Under the pieces are notes generated by a model that worked only from the letters and a program-made list of their open reading frames with translations, was not told the DNA's origin and ran no database searches. The translations under genes and the position numbers were made by a program. This document shows positions 9,195 through 17,004 of a stretch of 64,000 nucleotides of DNA, in pieces. Source of the stretch: CAWGYT01 sp963826795 (lineage in GTDB: Bacteria; Planctomycetota; Planctomycetia; Pirellulales; Pirellulaceae). Each line of letters begins with the position of its first letter. Positions within the stretch are counted from its first letter, which is position 1. The stretch is taken from contig CAWGYT010000012.1 of NCBI GenBank assembly GCA_963826795.1, forward strand, positions 158,535 through 222,534, in the 5' to 3' direction.

Positions 9195-10589
9195 TCAGGG
9201 CTGGCTGACGAGGACGCGGCCGACCAGCTGGGGGCCAGGGAAATTCGCCAGAAGAAAGGTATTGCGACCGTCCGCGATTTCGACCTGGCCGGTCACGACG
9301 GGTCCTCGCTGACGAGTCCCGGCCCTGACCGCCGCCAGCTCGATCGCATGGGGACCGACGGGCAGCTCAAGCCGGAGTACTTGAATCTGGTCCGGCAGCA
9401 GCCCCCAGCAGCGGGTATCGGCCGACTCGGCGGCCTCCCACGCCACGCCGGCCAGATCCAGCGCCACGCTGGTCAACGAGCCGCGGGAAACGTCGCTGGC
9501 CTGCTTGGCCCCGTAAACAACGCCTTTTTTGAGCAGGCGCCGCACGACTGCCCGCGCGACGACCTGCGGATAGACCGCCTGGAACTGATTGATGGCGAGC
9601 GAGGTGACATCGGTAATCGTCGAAGTGGTGCCGACGGGCTGCTGGTTGACGGCAACCGCCACCGATTCCACCTCGTTGGGTCGGGCGACGAGCCTGGCAA
9701 TTTTGACGGGGGCGATATTCGGCGGCACCGTTTGGTCGCCGAAGTGACTGAGCAAGTCGCTGGCGATCAGCAGTGACACGGAACTGGGGGCCTCAATCGC
9801 CTCTTCCTTGTAAGGCCCGCGGCCGGTCATCGCGAACACATAGAGAACGCCATGACCTTCCGCCGAATGGTGCCCCTCGGCCACGCGTTGCAGGTCGCCG
9901 AGTGCTGGCTTGAACTCCGGCGCCCAGCTGGCGACCATCTCGTAGTCTCGCTGGGCATCGTCATAATCCCGGTGCGTGGCTTCCCGCAGCAGGCCGCGCA
10001 GGTAGGGTGCCAGCGCGACGCGCTGATAGCTGGATTTCGGATTGGTGCCGCGGTCATCGGCGCCGGCTCGGATCAACTGGTCCTGATAAGCGATCATCTG
10101 CAGGCTATAGGCCTCGGCGTCGGTCGCATCCTGCATCAAACTGCACAAGGCCAGCAGCGCGCGGATCAGTACCTTTTCGTAGTCTTCACCGGCATACGCT
10201 CGGCGTTGTTCATCCGTCCAATAGGACAGTGTCCGCTGGGGCGCATCGGACACCTCCAAATCGGCGAACCGATCGCGGACTTCGCGCAGCAGCCGCTCGG
10301 CCTCCTCCGGTTGGCCGCTGGTCAACTGAACGATTGCCTGCTCCAGGCGAAGCACATCGCCATCGTGCCGTTCGTTCTTCAGCCCCGCATGGATCCGTTC
10401 TTCCGCCGCCACCAAGTCGTTCGCGTCGTATGCCTGCCGGATCTGGGTCACTTTGTGGGCATAGGTTGAACAACCGACCGCGAGCAAGCAGGGCAGCAGC
10501 CAGCAGCGCCAGCGGCAGTCGATCGGACGCGCCAGCGGTAGCTCTGGCCGACGGCGATCGACGCTTGCGGTTGTGGTAGGCCGACTCAC
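9195..10589 (-). CDS. COG3014-like lipoprotein with TPR-like N-terminal half
   Basis: A 464-residue product with a lipoprotein signal ending in the lipobox LAVGC (Cys about residue 40). Residues 45-130 look like TPR helices (AYDANDLVAAEERI, SGQPEEAERLLREV). They are followed by YLRGLLREATHRDYDDAQRDYE and then by a beta-rich C-terminal half (GHGVLYVFAMTGRGPYKEE onward). This order resembles uncharacterised COG3014 lipoproteins, which often neighbour LpoB-like genes, as here. The next gene in the same direction upstream is the LpoB-like gene, 138 bases away, so the two probably form an operon. Role unknown, perhaps linked to cell-wall synthesis. Confidence 0.65.
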   Translation of the reverse strand: MSRPTTTASVDRRRPELPLARPIDCRWRCWLLPCLLAVGCSTYAHKVTQIRQAYDANDLVAAEERIHAGLKNERHDGDVLRLEQAIVQLTSGQPEEAERLLREVRDRFADLEVSDAPQRTLSYWTDEQRRAYAGEDYEKVLIRALLALCSLMQDATDAEAYSLQMIAYQDQLIRAGADDRGTNPKSSYQRVALAPYLRGLLREATHRDYDDAQRDYEMVASWAPEFKPALGDLQRVAEGHHSAEGHGVLYVFAMTGRGPYKEEAIEAPSSVSLLIASDLLSHFGDQTVPPNIAPVKIARLVARPNEVESVAVAVNQQPVGTTSTITDVTSLAINQFQAVYPQVVARAVVRRLLKKGVVYGAKQASDVSRGSLTSVALDLAGVAWEAAESADTRCWGLLPDQIQVLRLELPVGPHAIELAAVRAGTRQRGPVVTGQVEIADGRNTFLLANFPGPQLVGRVLVSQP

Positions 10590-10727
10590 GATGCAGGTGC
10601 CTTTTCAGGTCGGAGAGCTCCGGCGGTGTGGCAGCAACTGCGGCGTCCGCTTCCAAGCCAGGAGTCGCGTCGCGAGCGATGCGCGCGGGGTGGGACGCCT
10701 GCGCCACGATTCAGCCCAAGCAAGCGA

Positions 10728-11420
10728 CTAACGCCATGGCCACTTGGCGGACAGCACGCGACTGATTCGCGAGTGGTGATAGCCTTTGGAGAGCGATGCA
10801 ACCTGTTTGTCTTGTGCTCCGGATTGGAGCTCAACAAGTTCCAGGGTCAGCAGGTAATCGCGCTGATAGTCCCGGTTCTCGCGAGTGGTCCCGGACGTGA
10901 GCTTGGCGAAGAGCAGATAGTCGAAGGGGGCCCCTTGCTGCTCCATCAAGGCGACAAACGTACGCAGGTTACCAGGAACGAACAGCTCGTCTGGACGAAT
11001 TCGAGTTTGACGAAGGCCCGCGTCGACGAATCGTCGGCTAACGGGCGCGAACGTGCTCGACTCCAACAGCCGGGCATCGATCAGCTCGTAAATCTGCTCC
11101 TTGAAGTCCCCAAGCTCTTCAGCCGTTCGGTTCTCAACGCCCACGAAACAGATGCGGATCGGAGGTGCCGGCAGCGATTCATCTTCCTCCGTCACCAGTC
11201 GATAGCTCTCGGGTGCATGCCGTGCCAGCAGCTTGCCGACCGCCTCGTCAATCAAGGGTTCGAAGGTTTCCTGGCCCGCTTGATGGCTGCCGATCAACTC
11301 CCGCTCGCCGGGATGAATCACGCGGGCAAATTGCGTTCCGCGGCATCCAAATGCAATGGCCACTACCCCGAGCAGAAGCTTGAACTGCAGCGAGTTCGAT
11401 TGCCTGGACGGCTGCATCAT
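10728..11420 (-). CDS. LpoB-like lipoprotein (penicillin-binding-protein activator family)
   Basis: About 230 aa. The ATG at 11420 has AAGG at suitable spacing; an upstream GTG is less likely. A short signal peptide ends in a lipobox-like IAFGC. The mature protein has the LpoB-family core: IRICFVGVENRTAEELGDFK, EQIYELIDARLLESSTFAPV, RQTRIRPDELFVPGNLRTFV and DYLLFAKLTSGTTRENRDYQ. In Enterobacteria LpoB activates PBP1b in the outer membrane. Related proteins in other phyla are recognised by fold and their partner is unproven. Planctomycetes have unusual or reduced peptidoglycan machinery, which makes the partner interesting. Probably co-transcribed with the COG3014-like gene downstream. Confidence 0.75.
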   Translation of the reverse strand: MMQPSRQSNSLQFKLLLGVVAIAFGCRGTQFARVIHPGERELIGSHQAGQETFEPLIDEAVGKLLARHAPESYRLVTEEDESLPAPPIRICFVGVENRTAEELGDFKEQIYELIDARLLESSTFAPVSRRFVDAGLRQTRIRPDELFVPGNLRTFVALMEQQGAPFDYLLFAKLTSGTTRENRDYQRDYLLTLELVELQSGAQDKQVASLSKGYHHSRISRVLSAKWPWR

Positions 11421-11652
11421 CGTGATCACCTTGCTTGCGAACGATCAATTACCGAACCTGCCCCTCTGCCAAGGTATCGGCACGGACGGGATGGCGAGTT
11501 GATCGTCGAAAGGGATCGCGAGGGAAATCACGGTCGCGCGTCCTGGTCGCGTCTGGCACGCACCGGATCCGTATTCTGCAGTCACCGCAAGCGATGCCAA
11601 GTCATTGCGGGCCGGCTGGTTCCTCCGCGGCAGATGAGACATACTGGAGTGC

Positions 11653-12169
11653 ATGTCAATCGCGCCCCCCTTTTCGTCCGACGACGACCTACCGAGCTGG
11701 CCGGCACACTTCGTGGAACACACACAAGTCCTGCTCGACTCGTTCCGACGGTGGCTTGGACGCGAATTGATTCCGCGCGAAGGCAGCGTAGAACAGCAGG
11801 CTTGGACGCTGTTCCGGGCACCATTCGTCGTTATTTCTCACACCGCGGATGCCGATCCAATCCTGAATTACGGCAACCAATCCGCGCTGACGCTTTGGGA
11901 AACCGATTTGCTCGCCCTGCTCCAAACGCCGTCTCGACTGACAGCGGAGCCAGTACATCGCAGCGAGCGGGCCCGACTGCTGGCACGCACCGCGCGCGAC
12001 GGGTTCGTGGACGATTATCGCGGGATTCGAATCAGCCGTACGGGACGTCGCTTCGAAATCGAGAAGGCGATTGTCTGGAACCTTTGCGACGCGACGCGAT
12101 CGCGTCGTGGGTCAGGCGGCAACCTTCGATAAGTGGCAATCCTTGCCAACCGTCGAAGTCAGCATTTAG
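11653..12169 (+). CDS. MEKHLA-domain protein, frameshifted at the C-terminus
   Basis: Residues 15-150 match the MEKHLA domain (PAS-related, known from plant HD-ZIP III proteins and bacterial stand-alone proteins): PILNYGNQSALTLWE, TPSRLTAEP, RARLLARTARDGFVDDYRGI and RISRTGRRFEIEKAIVWNL. The family normally ends with GQAAxFxxW. Here the frame ends early at 12132, but the next frame reads VVGQAATFDKWQSLPTVEVSI to a TAG at 12169, which restores that ending. The indel lies about 12090-12103. Ligand and role are unknown; a sensory PAS-like function is an inference. The sugar kinase begins 15 bases later. Confidence 0.75.
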
Positions 12170-12184
12170 CCCCAGGAGACCTCG

Positions 12185-13105
12185 ATGTCGAATCCGCCCC
12201 ATTTATTGGCAGCTGGCGAAGTTCTTTGGGATCTTTTTCCGGCTGGAGCCTGCTTCGGCGGAGCTCCGGCGAATCTTGCCTGCCACGCTTCCGCACTCGG
12301 ATGTCGCGTGTCGATGATCTCCCGTGTGGGGTCCGACGAATTAGGTCGGCGCGCGATCGAGTTCCTCCGTCGGCGCGGGGTCGAAACCGCGGGCGTCCAG
12401 ACCGACGCTCGCCATCCTACAGGAACCGTTCGAATCGAGTTGGATGAGGCTGGAAAACCAACCTTCGACATCGTCCGAGATGTGGCCTGGGACCATCTTG
12501 CCTGGCAAGACGACTTCGCGCCGTTAACAGCGTCCGCCGACGCGATTTGCTTTGGATCACTGGGGCAAAGGTCGCCCGCAGCGGCCGACACGATCCGCCG
12601 TTTGGTCGAGTCCGTCTCGGACGATCGGCTGAAGCTGTTGGACCTTAATCTTCGCCCCCCACACGACGACGATCGGGTCATCCTACGCTCGCTGGAGCTT
12701 GCCAACGCGTTGAAGCTGAACGACGACGAGCTCGAGCGAGTGTCTCGGCTGCTGGACCTTCCCAGCGAGATTGGCCCACGACTCGAGGCGCTTCGAGACC
12801 GGCACCAACTGCGGCTGTTGGTGGTGACTCGCGGCGAAGACGGCTCGTCGCTGCTGTGGGGTGACGAGCGAAGTGACCTGCCCGGCGAACGCGTCGAGAT
12901 CGTCGATACGGTCGGGGCCGGAGATTCCTTCACGGCCGCCCTGCTCAGCGGCCTCTTGCATGGACGTTCACTATCCGAATCACATCGCTGGGCGTCGCGC
13001 GTCGCCGCCTATGTTTGCGGCCAGGCGGGCGCGGTGCCGCCGATTCCTCCCGAGTTGCTGCGGGGCGCTCCCGAGTCGGCGCAGGGTGATTCGGCAGCAG
13101 AATAG
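12185..13105 (+). CDS. PfkB-family carbohydrate kinase (fructokinase-like)
   Basis: A 306-residue protein with AGGAG nine bases before the ATG. The N-terminal GEVLWDLFP and FGGAPANLACHASALG segments are typical of fructokinase-like PfkB enzymes. The C-terminal signature DTVGAGDSFTAALLSG (about residues 241-256) carries the catalytic Asp in the GAGD anion hole. It would phosphorylate a sugar with ATP in the cytoplasm; fructose is the likeliest substrate by resemblance, but the sequence does not prove it. It follows the MEKHLA gene closely in the same direction. Confidence 0.85.
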   Translation: MSNPPHLLAAGEVLWDLFPAGACFGGAPANLACHASALGCRVSMISRVGSDELGRRAIEFLRRRGVETAGVQTDARHPTGTVRIELDEAGKPTFDIVRDVAWDHLAWQDDFAPLTASADAICFGSLGQRSPAAADTIRRLVESVSDDRLKLLDLNLRPPHDDDRVILRSLELANALKLNDDELERVSRLLDLPSEIGPRLEALRDRHQLRLLVVTRGEDGSSLLWGDERSDLPGERVEIVDTVGAGDSFTAALLSGLLHGRSLSESHRWASRVAAYVCGQAGAVPPIPPELLRGAPESAQGDSAAE

Positions 13106-13192
13106 CCAGGTGCGATCTTGCGACGCTCGAAAATCGAGACCGCGACCCGAGTCTCAGGCGGAGCGAGCAAATGAAATCGGCGAGACGCCGCC

Positions 13193-13230
13193 AAAAAAAA
13201 CGCACGCGATCCGAATCGATCGCGCGCGTT
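13193..13230 (-). terminator. intrinsic terminator after the ferredoxin gene
   Basis: Read on the minus strand, ACGCGCGCGATC and GATCGCGTGCGT form a 12-bp stem with one G-U pair and a six-base loop, followed by eight T residues. This is a textbook intrinsic terminator, 130 bases beyond the ferredoxin stop. Confidence 0.85.
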
Positions 13231-13359
13231 CTGATTTCACATTCGCTCGCCAGGCCGCAACATCCCGCGGAACGCATCGTCCCGCCGAGGTCGTTAGCGT
13301 CCCCGGACCGTGTGCGACGGCAGATGGCTCCGCCCACACGAAGACGCCGCCAGCGCGAC

Positions 13360-13635
13360 TCACTCGCCCAACGGATCCTTTTTTTCCGTGATGACGGGAC
13401 ACTTCGGGGCCATCTCGGCGTTGAGTTCTTTGAACGGCAACCACTCTTCCGGCAGGTTGTCCTCGTGAAAAATCGCCTCGACCGGGCACTCCGGAACGCA
13501 GGCCTCGCAATCAATGCACTCGTCCGGATGAATGTAAAGAATCTTCTCGCCCTCGTAGAAGCACTCGACCGGGCAAACCACCACACAATCGGTGTATTTA
13601 CAGGCAAAACAGGGCTGAGCAACAACATGGGTCAT
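13360..13635 (-). CDS. fdxA: 7Fe-type ferredoxin
   Basis: A 91-residue protein with AGGAGAAA upstream of the ATG. The cysteine pattern CFACKYTDCVVVCPVECF followed by CIDCEACVPECPVEAIF is that of the FdxA ferredoxins carrying a [3Fe-4S] and a [4Fe-4S] cluster. The C-terminal extension (LPEEWLPFKELNAEMAPKCP) is also characteristic. It is a soluble low-potential electron carrier; its partners cannot be told from the neighbourhood. Length is normal. It is transcribed alone and ends at the terminator downstream. Confidence 0.92.
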   Translation of the reverse strand: MTHVVAQPCFACKYTDCVVVCPVECFYEGEKILYIHPDECIDCEACVPECPVEAIFHEDNLPEEWLPFKELNAEMAPKCPVITEKKDPLGE

Positions 13636-14108
13636 CGGCAGGTTTCTCCTAAATTGCCGAAGCGAAACGCTCCCCCGTCACGACGGGCTTCAATCGGACG
13701 TCAAGGACGCTCGGCGAAGCAGAGTCGGGGACACTCGTCGTTTATCGGCGGTCAAAAAGCGAGCTGGCCAGCTTGAATCCTGGACTATTTCCGCGCTGCT
13801 TCGGGCCACGTTCAGCGGCGCGGGAAGCGTGTCGACGTCGGGAGAGTTTCCACCTTGGCGGAACGGCTGACCGAGAGGGTCCCCTTTTACCGGGTGGCAC
13901 GTTGGAAAATAACTGAACAAGTCTCCTGATTAGGGAAAATCTAGTGATGCCTCCGGAACCTGTCAAGGGTTCGTTAGCACGGTCAGACTTGCTTCGTTTG
14001 CCGGGTCTACTTAGAATCGCAAGGGACGGGGAGGTCGCCGGTTGACCGTCTTCGACCACCGTGCGTCAGGGATGGCTCCGCACACTGGTGCTGGAAGGAA
14101 ATCATTAG
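13636..14108. other. intergenic region between divergent ferredoxin and sigma-factor genes
   Basis: About 470 bases holding the upstream regions of both divergent genes. I see a ribosome site (GGAAGG) before the GTG start of the sigma gene and AGGAG before the ferredoxin. The short frames inside look like noise, and I could not place a convincing promoter. Confidence 0.5.
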
Positions 14109-14696
14109 GTGGCTCTCTCAGAGATTGATCGTCGACTTTTGACCAGTTGCCTCGCGGGAGAGTCTCGTTCGTGGGCGGAGTTTGTCGATCGCTTCATCGG
14201 CCTCGTGATTCACGTTGTCGATCACACCGCGCAGGCCCGCTCGATTGCGATTGCGCCGGAGGACCGTGAGGACTTCGTGGCCGACGTTTTCTTGGCGATC
14301 GTGCGCGACGACTTTCGTGTCTTGCGCAGTTTCCGTGGTCAGAGCAGCTTGGCAACCTACTTGACTGTGATTGCGCGGCGAATTGTGGTGCGTGGATTGA
14401 GCCAGCGTGCAAAAATTGCTTCGTCGGATCGAGCCCGTCAATCGGTGCGCGGCCCCCAGGTGGCGGCCCATACAGCGGGGCTGGAGAAACGAATCATTGA
14501 TCGCGACGAAATCGAGCGAATGTTGACACGCCTGAATGGCGACGAGGCCGAGGTTGTACGGCTTTATCACTTGGAAGGCAAGAGTTATCGCGAGATCAGC
14601 GATCGGGTGGGGATGCCCGAGAACTCGATCGGACCGACGCTGAGCCGCGCCCGCTCAAAACTTCGCGAGGCCAACGCCGACACGACCTTGTCTTGA
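14109..14696 (+). CDS. ECF-type RNA polymerase sigma factor
   Basis: 195 aa from a GTG start with GGAAGG about ten bases upstream. Region 2 is visible in residues 40-100 (DREDFVADVFLAIVRDDFRV, FRGQSSLATYLTVIARRIVV). Region 4 is near the end (LNGDEAEVVRLYHLEGKSYR, EISDRVGMPENSIGPTLSRA). No anti-sigma gene adjoins it and no target operon is obvious. It faces a LolA-like gene convergently, with a GC-rich tandem repeat between them. Confidence 0.85.
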   Translation: MALSEIDRRLLTSCLAGESRSWAEFVDRFIGLVIHVVDHTAQARSIAIAPEDREDFVADVFLAIVRDDFRVLRSFRGQSSLATYLTVIARRIVVRGLSQRAKIASSDRARQSVRGPQVAAHTAGLEKRIIDRDEIERMLTRLNGDEAEVVRLYHLEGKSYREISDRVGMPENSIGPTLSRARSKLREANADTTLS

Positions 14697-14730
14697 GAAA
14701 GCCGTGTGCCGTTTAGGGCGGCCTGCGTTC

Positions 14731-14758
14731 GGGCCCGCCTACTCGGGCCCGCCTACTC
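14731..14758. repeat. 14-bp tandem repeat between convergent genes
   Basis: GGGCCCGCCTACTC is present twice in tandem, followed by a diverged third unit (GGGTCCGCCGTCC), in the 90-base gap between the sigma gene and the LolA-like gene. Confidence 0.7.
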
Positions 14759-14786
14759 GGGTCCGCCGTCCTGACCCGACGGCCGG

Positions 14787-15743
14787 TTACCGATACCGAT
14801 CAAACGGTGGCAAGCGGCGAATTGCCGCATTCCTTGCCTGGTCGTCGCTTCGAAACGCGACGCGAGCCGGCGGTCGGGCGGCGACCGCGGGAGACGGGGC
14901 CTGGGAGAGCGGAGCGGGGCGTGCCAGATTCACCAGGGGTGAGCCAGGGGGTTGCGGCATGGACCAGAGTTGGGTCGGATCGCCGCGCAACTGATTGATC
15001 AAGTGCTGCTCAGTCTGCAATGTGAAATGGAGTTGCGAGGCCGGGAGTCGAATCTCGACGAATCGGGGCAGTGAGACGCCGGTGAGCGGATCGAACTGAA
15101 AGCCAGTCGCGACGGCCGAGGCCAAGAGCTGGCTCGTGCTGTCATACAAGTGCTGTTCCAGTACCCAACCTCGAGCATCGTCGATCACCGTCACTTTCGT
15201 AATCCGCCCGTGCGGCGTCTCGCGAAGCGTCCGGATCTCGAGTTGCCCCGGTCGGTTGCGCGCGGGCCTTCGTGCTGGCCGGTTGGATCCAGCTCGACGA
15301 CGCCCAACGCCTCAATCAACCATTCGGGAGGAACCGGCAAGATTTCGCGGGCGGAACTCTGCGCATACTCATCGTGCCGACCCCAGTAAACGGCGGGTTG
15401 ATCACTGCGCTTGACCCACATCCAGTAGATCTCGTCATTGCTGCCCAGGTCCAGCTCCGAACCCGAAAGTCGCGACAATTCAGCTCGAAGTCGCAGCCGC
15501 CGAGGACGTTCCAGCGCGTAAGAGGCCTGCAGCGTGGGCAGGCCCTCGACATTGAGCGTTGCGCCGGAGGACTGGACCTGCTGGACACGAGCGCTGTTGG
15601 CATTGACGACACGGATCACGTCTTCCAGCGTGGCCTCGGGTCCCAGCACGACCGGAGCGAAATCGTTCACGATCTGCCGATTTCGCGGGCAGCTGAGCAC
15701 CCGTGCCGCTGAACACCGCGACCAGCATCAGAAGAGACAGCAT
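14787..15743 (-). CDS. LolA-like outer-membrane lipoprotein-sorting family protein, broken by two frameshifts
   Basis: Three minus frames join into one protein. The ATG at 15743, with GAAGG upstream, opens a lipoprotein-like signal (MLSLLMLVAVFSGTG). After a frame change at about 15690-15710 the protein reads LSCPRNRQIVNDFAPVV, giving a plausible lipid-modified Cys, then VNANSARVQQVQSSGATLNV, ERPRRLRLRAELSRLSG, LDLGSNDEIYWMWVKR and AVYWGRHDEYAQSSA, the pattern of planctomycete LolA-fold proteins. A second change at about 15245-15260 leads to GQLEIRTLRETPHGRITKVT and on to the stop at 14787. The LolA fold binds acyl chains; whether this protein ferries lipoproteins is unknown. Confidence 0.7.
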
Positions 15744-15896
15744 CCGTGCCTTCAAATCATGCTCCTCAAATCGCGACACCGCCGCCCGCTTCGAAATCGG
15801 CCGGCGCTCATCCTTGAACTGTACTAGGTCTTCGACGATTTTCGGTCGGCGACGCCAGCCCTTGCCGGGCGGATCTGGCATCGCGCCGCGATCGGC

Positions 15897-16391
15897 TTAC
15901 TGCTCGTCGGCCTTCGCAAACAACAGCGCCGCCAATTCCCGCTGGATCGCATTCGCCCGTTCGGCTGTCGGTGTGGCCGCGACCACGTGATATTCGGATT
16001 CGTTTCGCGGACAGTAGACGACCAGTACCTCCCTGCCCTCCGTGTCGACCTCGCTGGCTTCAAGCTTTAGGATCCGTCGGCGGATCATCAGCAGCGCCAG
16101 CACGTACGCAAAGTCCTGCTGGTCAGCGTCTTCCTGCAATTGCTGAAAGAGGTGCAACATCACCTCGTGGGGCGCCCAATGGAGTCGCGTGGACCGCGGA
16201 TCGGGAACCTCGGCACGCCACCAACCAATCGCGTCGGCGGGCGGCCCCTCCCATGCCTGCACGGCGTAGTCGCGACGAACCACCGAATGCCCTTCCGGCA
16301 CGAGCACTGAAAAAAAAGGCTCGCCCGGCTGCAACTCTCGCTGCGTTGCCGCGCAGCGTCTCGTAAATTTTTGGACTTCAAAATCGAGCAC
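15897..16391 (-). CDS. conserved hypothetical protein
   Basis: 164 aa from a GTG start. It has no signal peptide or membrane segment. The N-terminus has two cysteines or histidines in a treble-clef-like setting (FTRRCAATQRELQPGEPF), followed by a beta-rich domain with FSVLVPEGHSVVRRDYAVQA and a helical segment with LLMIRRRILKLEASE. I associate this layout with a small planctomycete family of unknown function but cannot name it. It probably shares a transcript with the LolA-like gene 150 bases downstream. Confidence 0.55.
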   Translation of the reverse strand: MLDFEVQKFTRRCAATQRELQPGEPFFSVLVPEGHSVVRRDYAVQAWEGPPADAIGWWRAEVPDPRSTRLHWAPHEVMLHLFQQLQEDADQQDFAYVLALLMIRRRILKLEASEVDTEGREVLVVYCPRNESEYHVVAATPTAERANAIQRELAALLFAKADEQ

Positions 16392-16557
16392 GACTGGCTT
16401 CTCTTTCTCGGCACGCCGGCCGGCGGGGGGATCGTACGAAAAGACGCAACTCCTCGCAAGCCGAAGGCGGAGACATTCAAAACGGGAGATCGCCCCACCA
16501 CACGCCGCTCAGCGAAACCCAGGCCGAGAGAGGCCGAAACGACAACTTTCGCCAATA

Positions 16558-16586
16558 TTGACCGAACCTCTTCCCGAGGATAGACT
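16558..16586 (+). promoter_or_regulatory. sigma70-like promoter of the leu leader
   Basis: TTGACC (16558-16563), a 17-base spacer and TAGACT (16581-16586). Transcription would start about 16592, some 50 bases before the leader reading frame and about 410 before leuA. Confidence 0.6.
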
Positions 16587-16644
16587 CTGGTAACCTGAAG
16601 GGGGGCGAATCCCTCCCCTGACGCAATTTCCATGGATTGACGCG

Positions 16645-16701
16645 ATGACGTTCCTGCTGACACAGCTTGACCTACGACTTCTTGCCAGGGGCAGGCCGTA
16701 G
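16645..16701 (+). CDS. leucine-rich leader peptide of the leuA attenuator
   Basis: An 18-codon frame encoding MTFLLTQLDLRLLARGRP and ending in TAG. Six of 18 residues are leucine, and several use CTT or CTA, codons that should be uncommon in this GC-rich genome. A weak TGGA lies eight bases before the ATG. The frame sits between a promoter and a strong intrinsic terminator and ends inside the segment that can pair with the terminator's left arm, as in Enterobacterial leu, trp and his leaders. By inference the peptide has no function beyond letting the ribosome report the supply of charged tRNA-Leu. It could still be chance; conservation in relatives would decide. Confidence 0.65.
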   Translation: MTFLLTQLDLRLLARGRP

Positions 16702-16768
16702 GGGGGTTGATTGACAGCAACGTCGTGACTTACCAATCTCCCCGAGGCCTGTCGGACAGGTCGCGGGG
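16671..16768 (+). promoter_or_regulatory. leucine attenuator: alternative pause, antiterminator and terminator pairings
   Basis: Segment 1 (CCTACG, 16671-16676, within the Leu codons) can pair with CGTAGG at 16697-16702. Segment 2 (CAGGCC at 16692-16697 plus the G-run 16701-16706) can instead pair with segment 3 (GGCCTG at 16746-16751 plus CTCCCC at 16738-16743). Segment 3 with segment 4 forms the terminator. A ribosome stalled on the Leu codons would free segment 2 to pair with segment 3 and block termination. A ribosome at the TAG would cover segment 2 and allow it. These pairings were found by eye; no folding energies were computed. Confidence 0.65.
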
Positions 16769-16775
16769 TTTTTTT
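16740..16775 (+). terminator. intrinsic terminator in the leuA leader
   Basis: A stem from 16740-16752 with 16756-16768 (13 positions, one mismatch, one G-T), a three-base loop and seven T residues at 16769-16775. It lies 230 bases upstream of the leuA start and in the same direction, so it must act inside the leuA leader. Confidence 0.85.
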
Positions 16776-17004
16776 GTGGCCCGAGGAAACGAACCGGACT
16801 CAGCTCCGGGGAAATGGTAGCAGACGGTGGATCCAAACGAGTCGAGTACGCGACTTGCGGCGAGCAGGCTGCCCGGTCCACGGCGACGTGGTCGACGGGG
16901 GACGAGGGGCGGGCTGTTGCTAGCCGTACCGGCGACGAGCCGGACGGCGATCTTTGCAATTGCCCTCGCTTCACACCTCTCGTTTTGAATAGGAACCCCG
17001 TACG

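Noticed and set aside
10626..12317. 563-codon plus-strand frame
   Set aside because: It covers the LpoB-like gene in antisense and parts of the MEKHLA and kinase genes out of frame. Arg-rich composition without domains.
16592..17004. T-box or leucine riboswitch in the leuA leader
   Set aside because: I found no T-box bulge sequence or specifier-loop layout, and the Leu-rich frame with its alternative pairings explains the region better.
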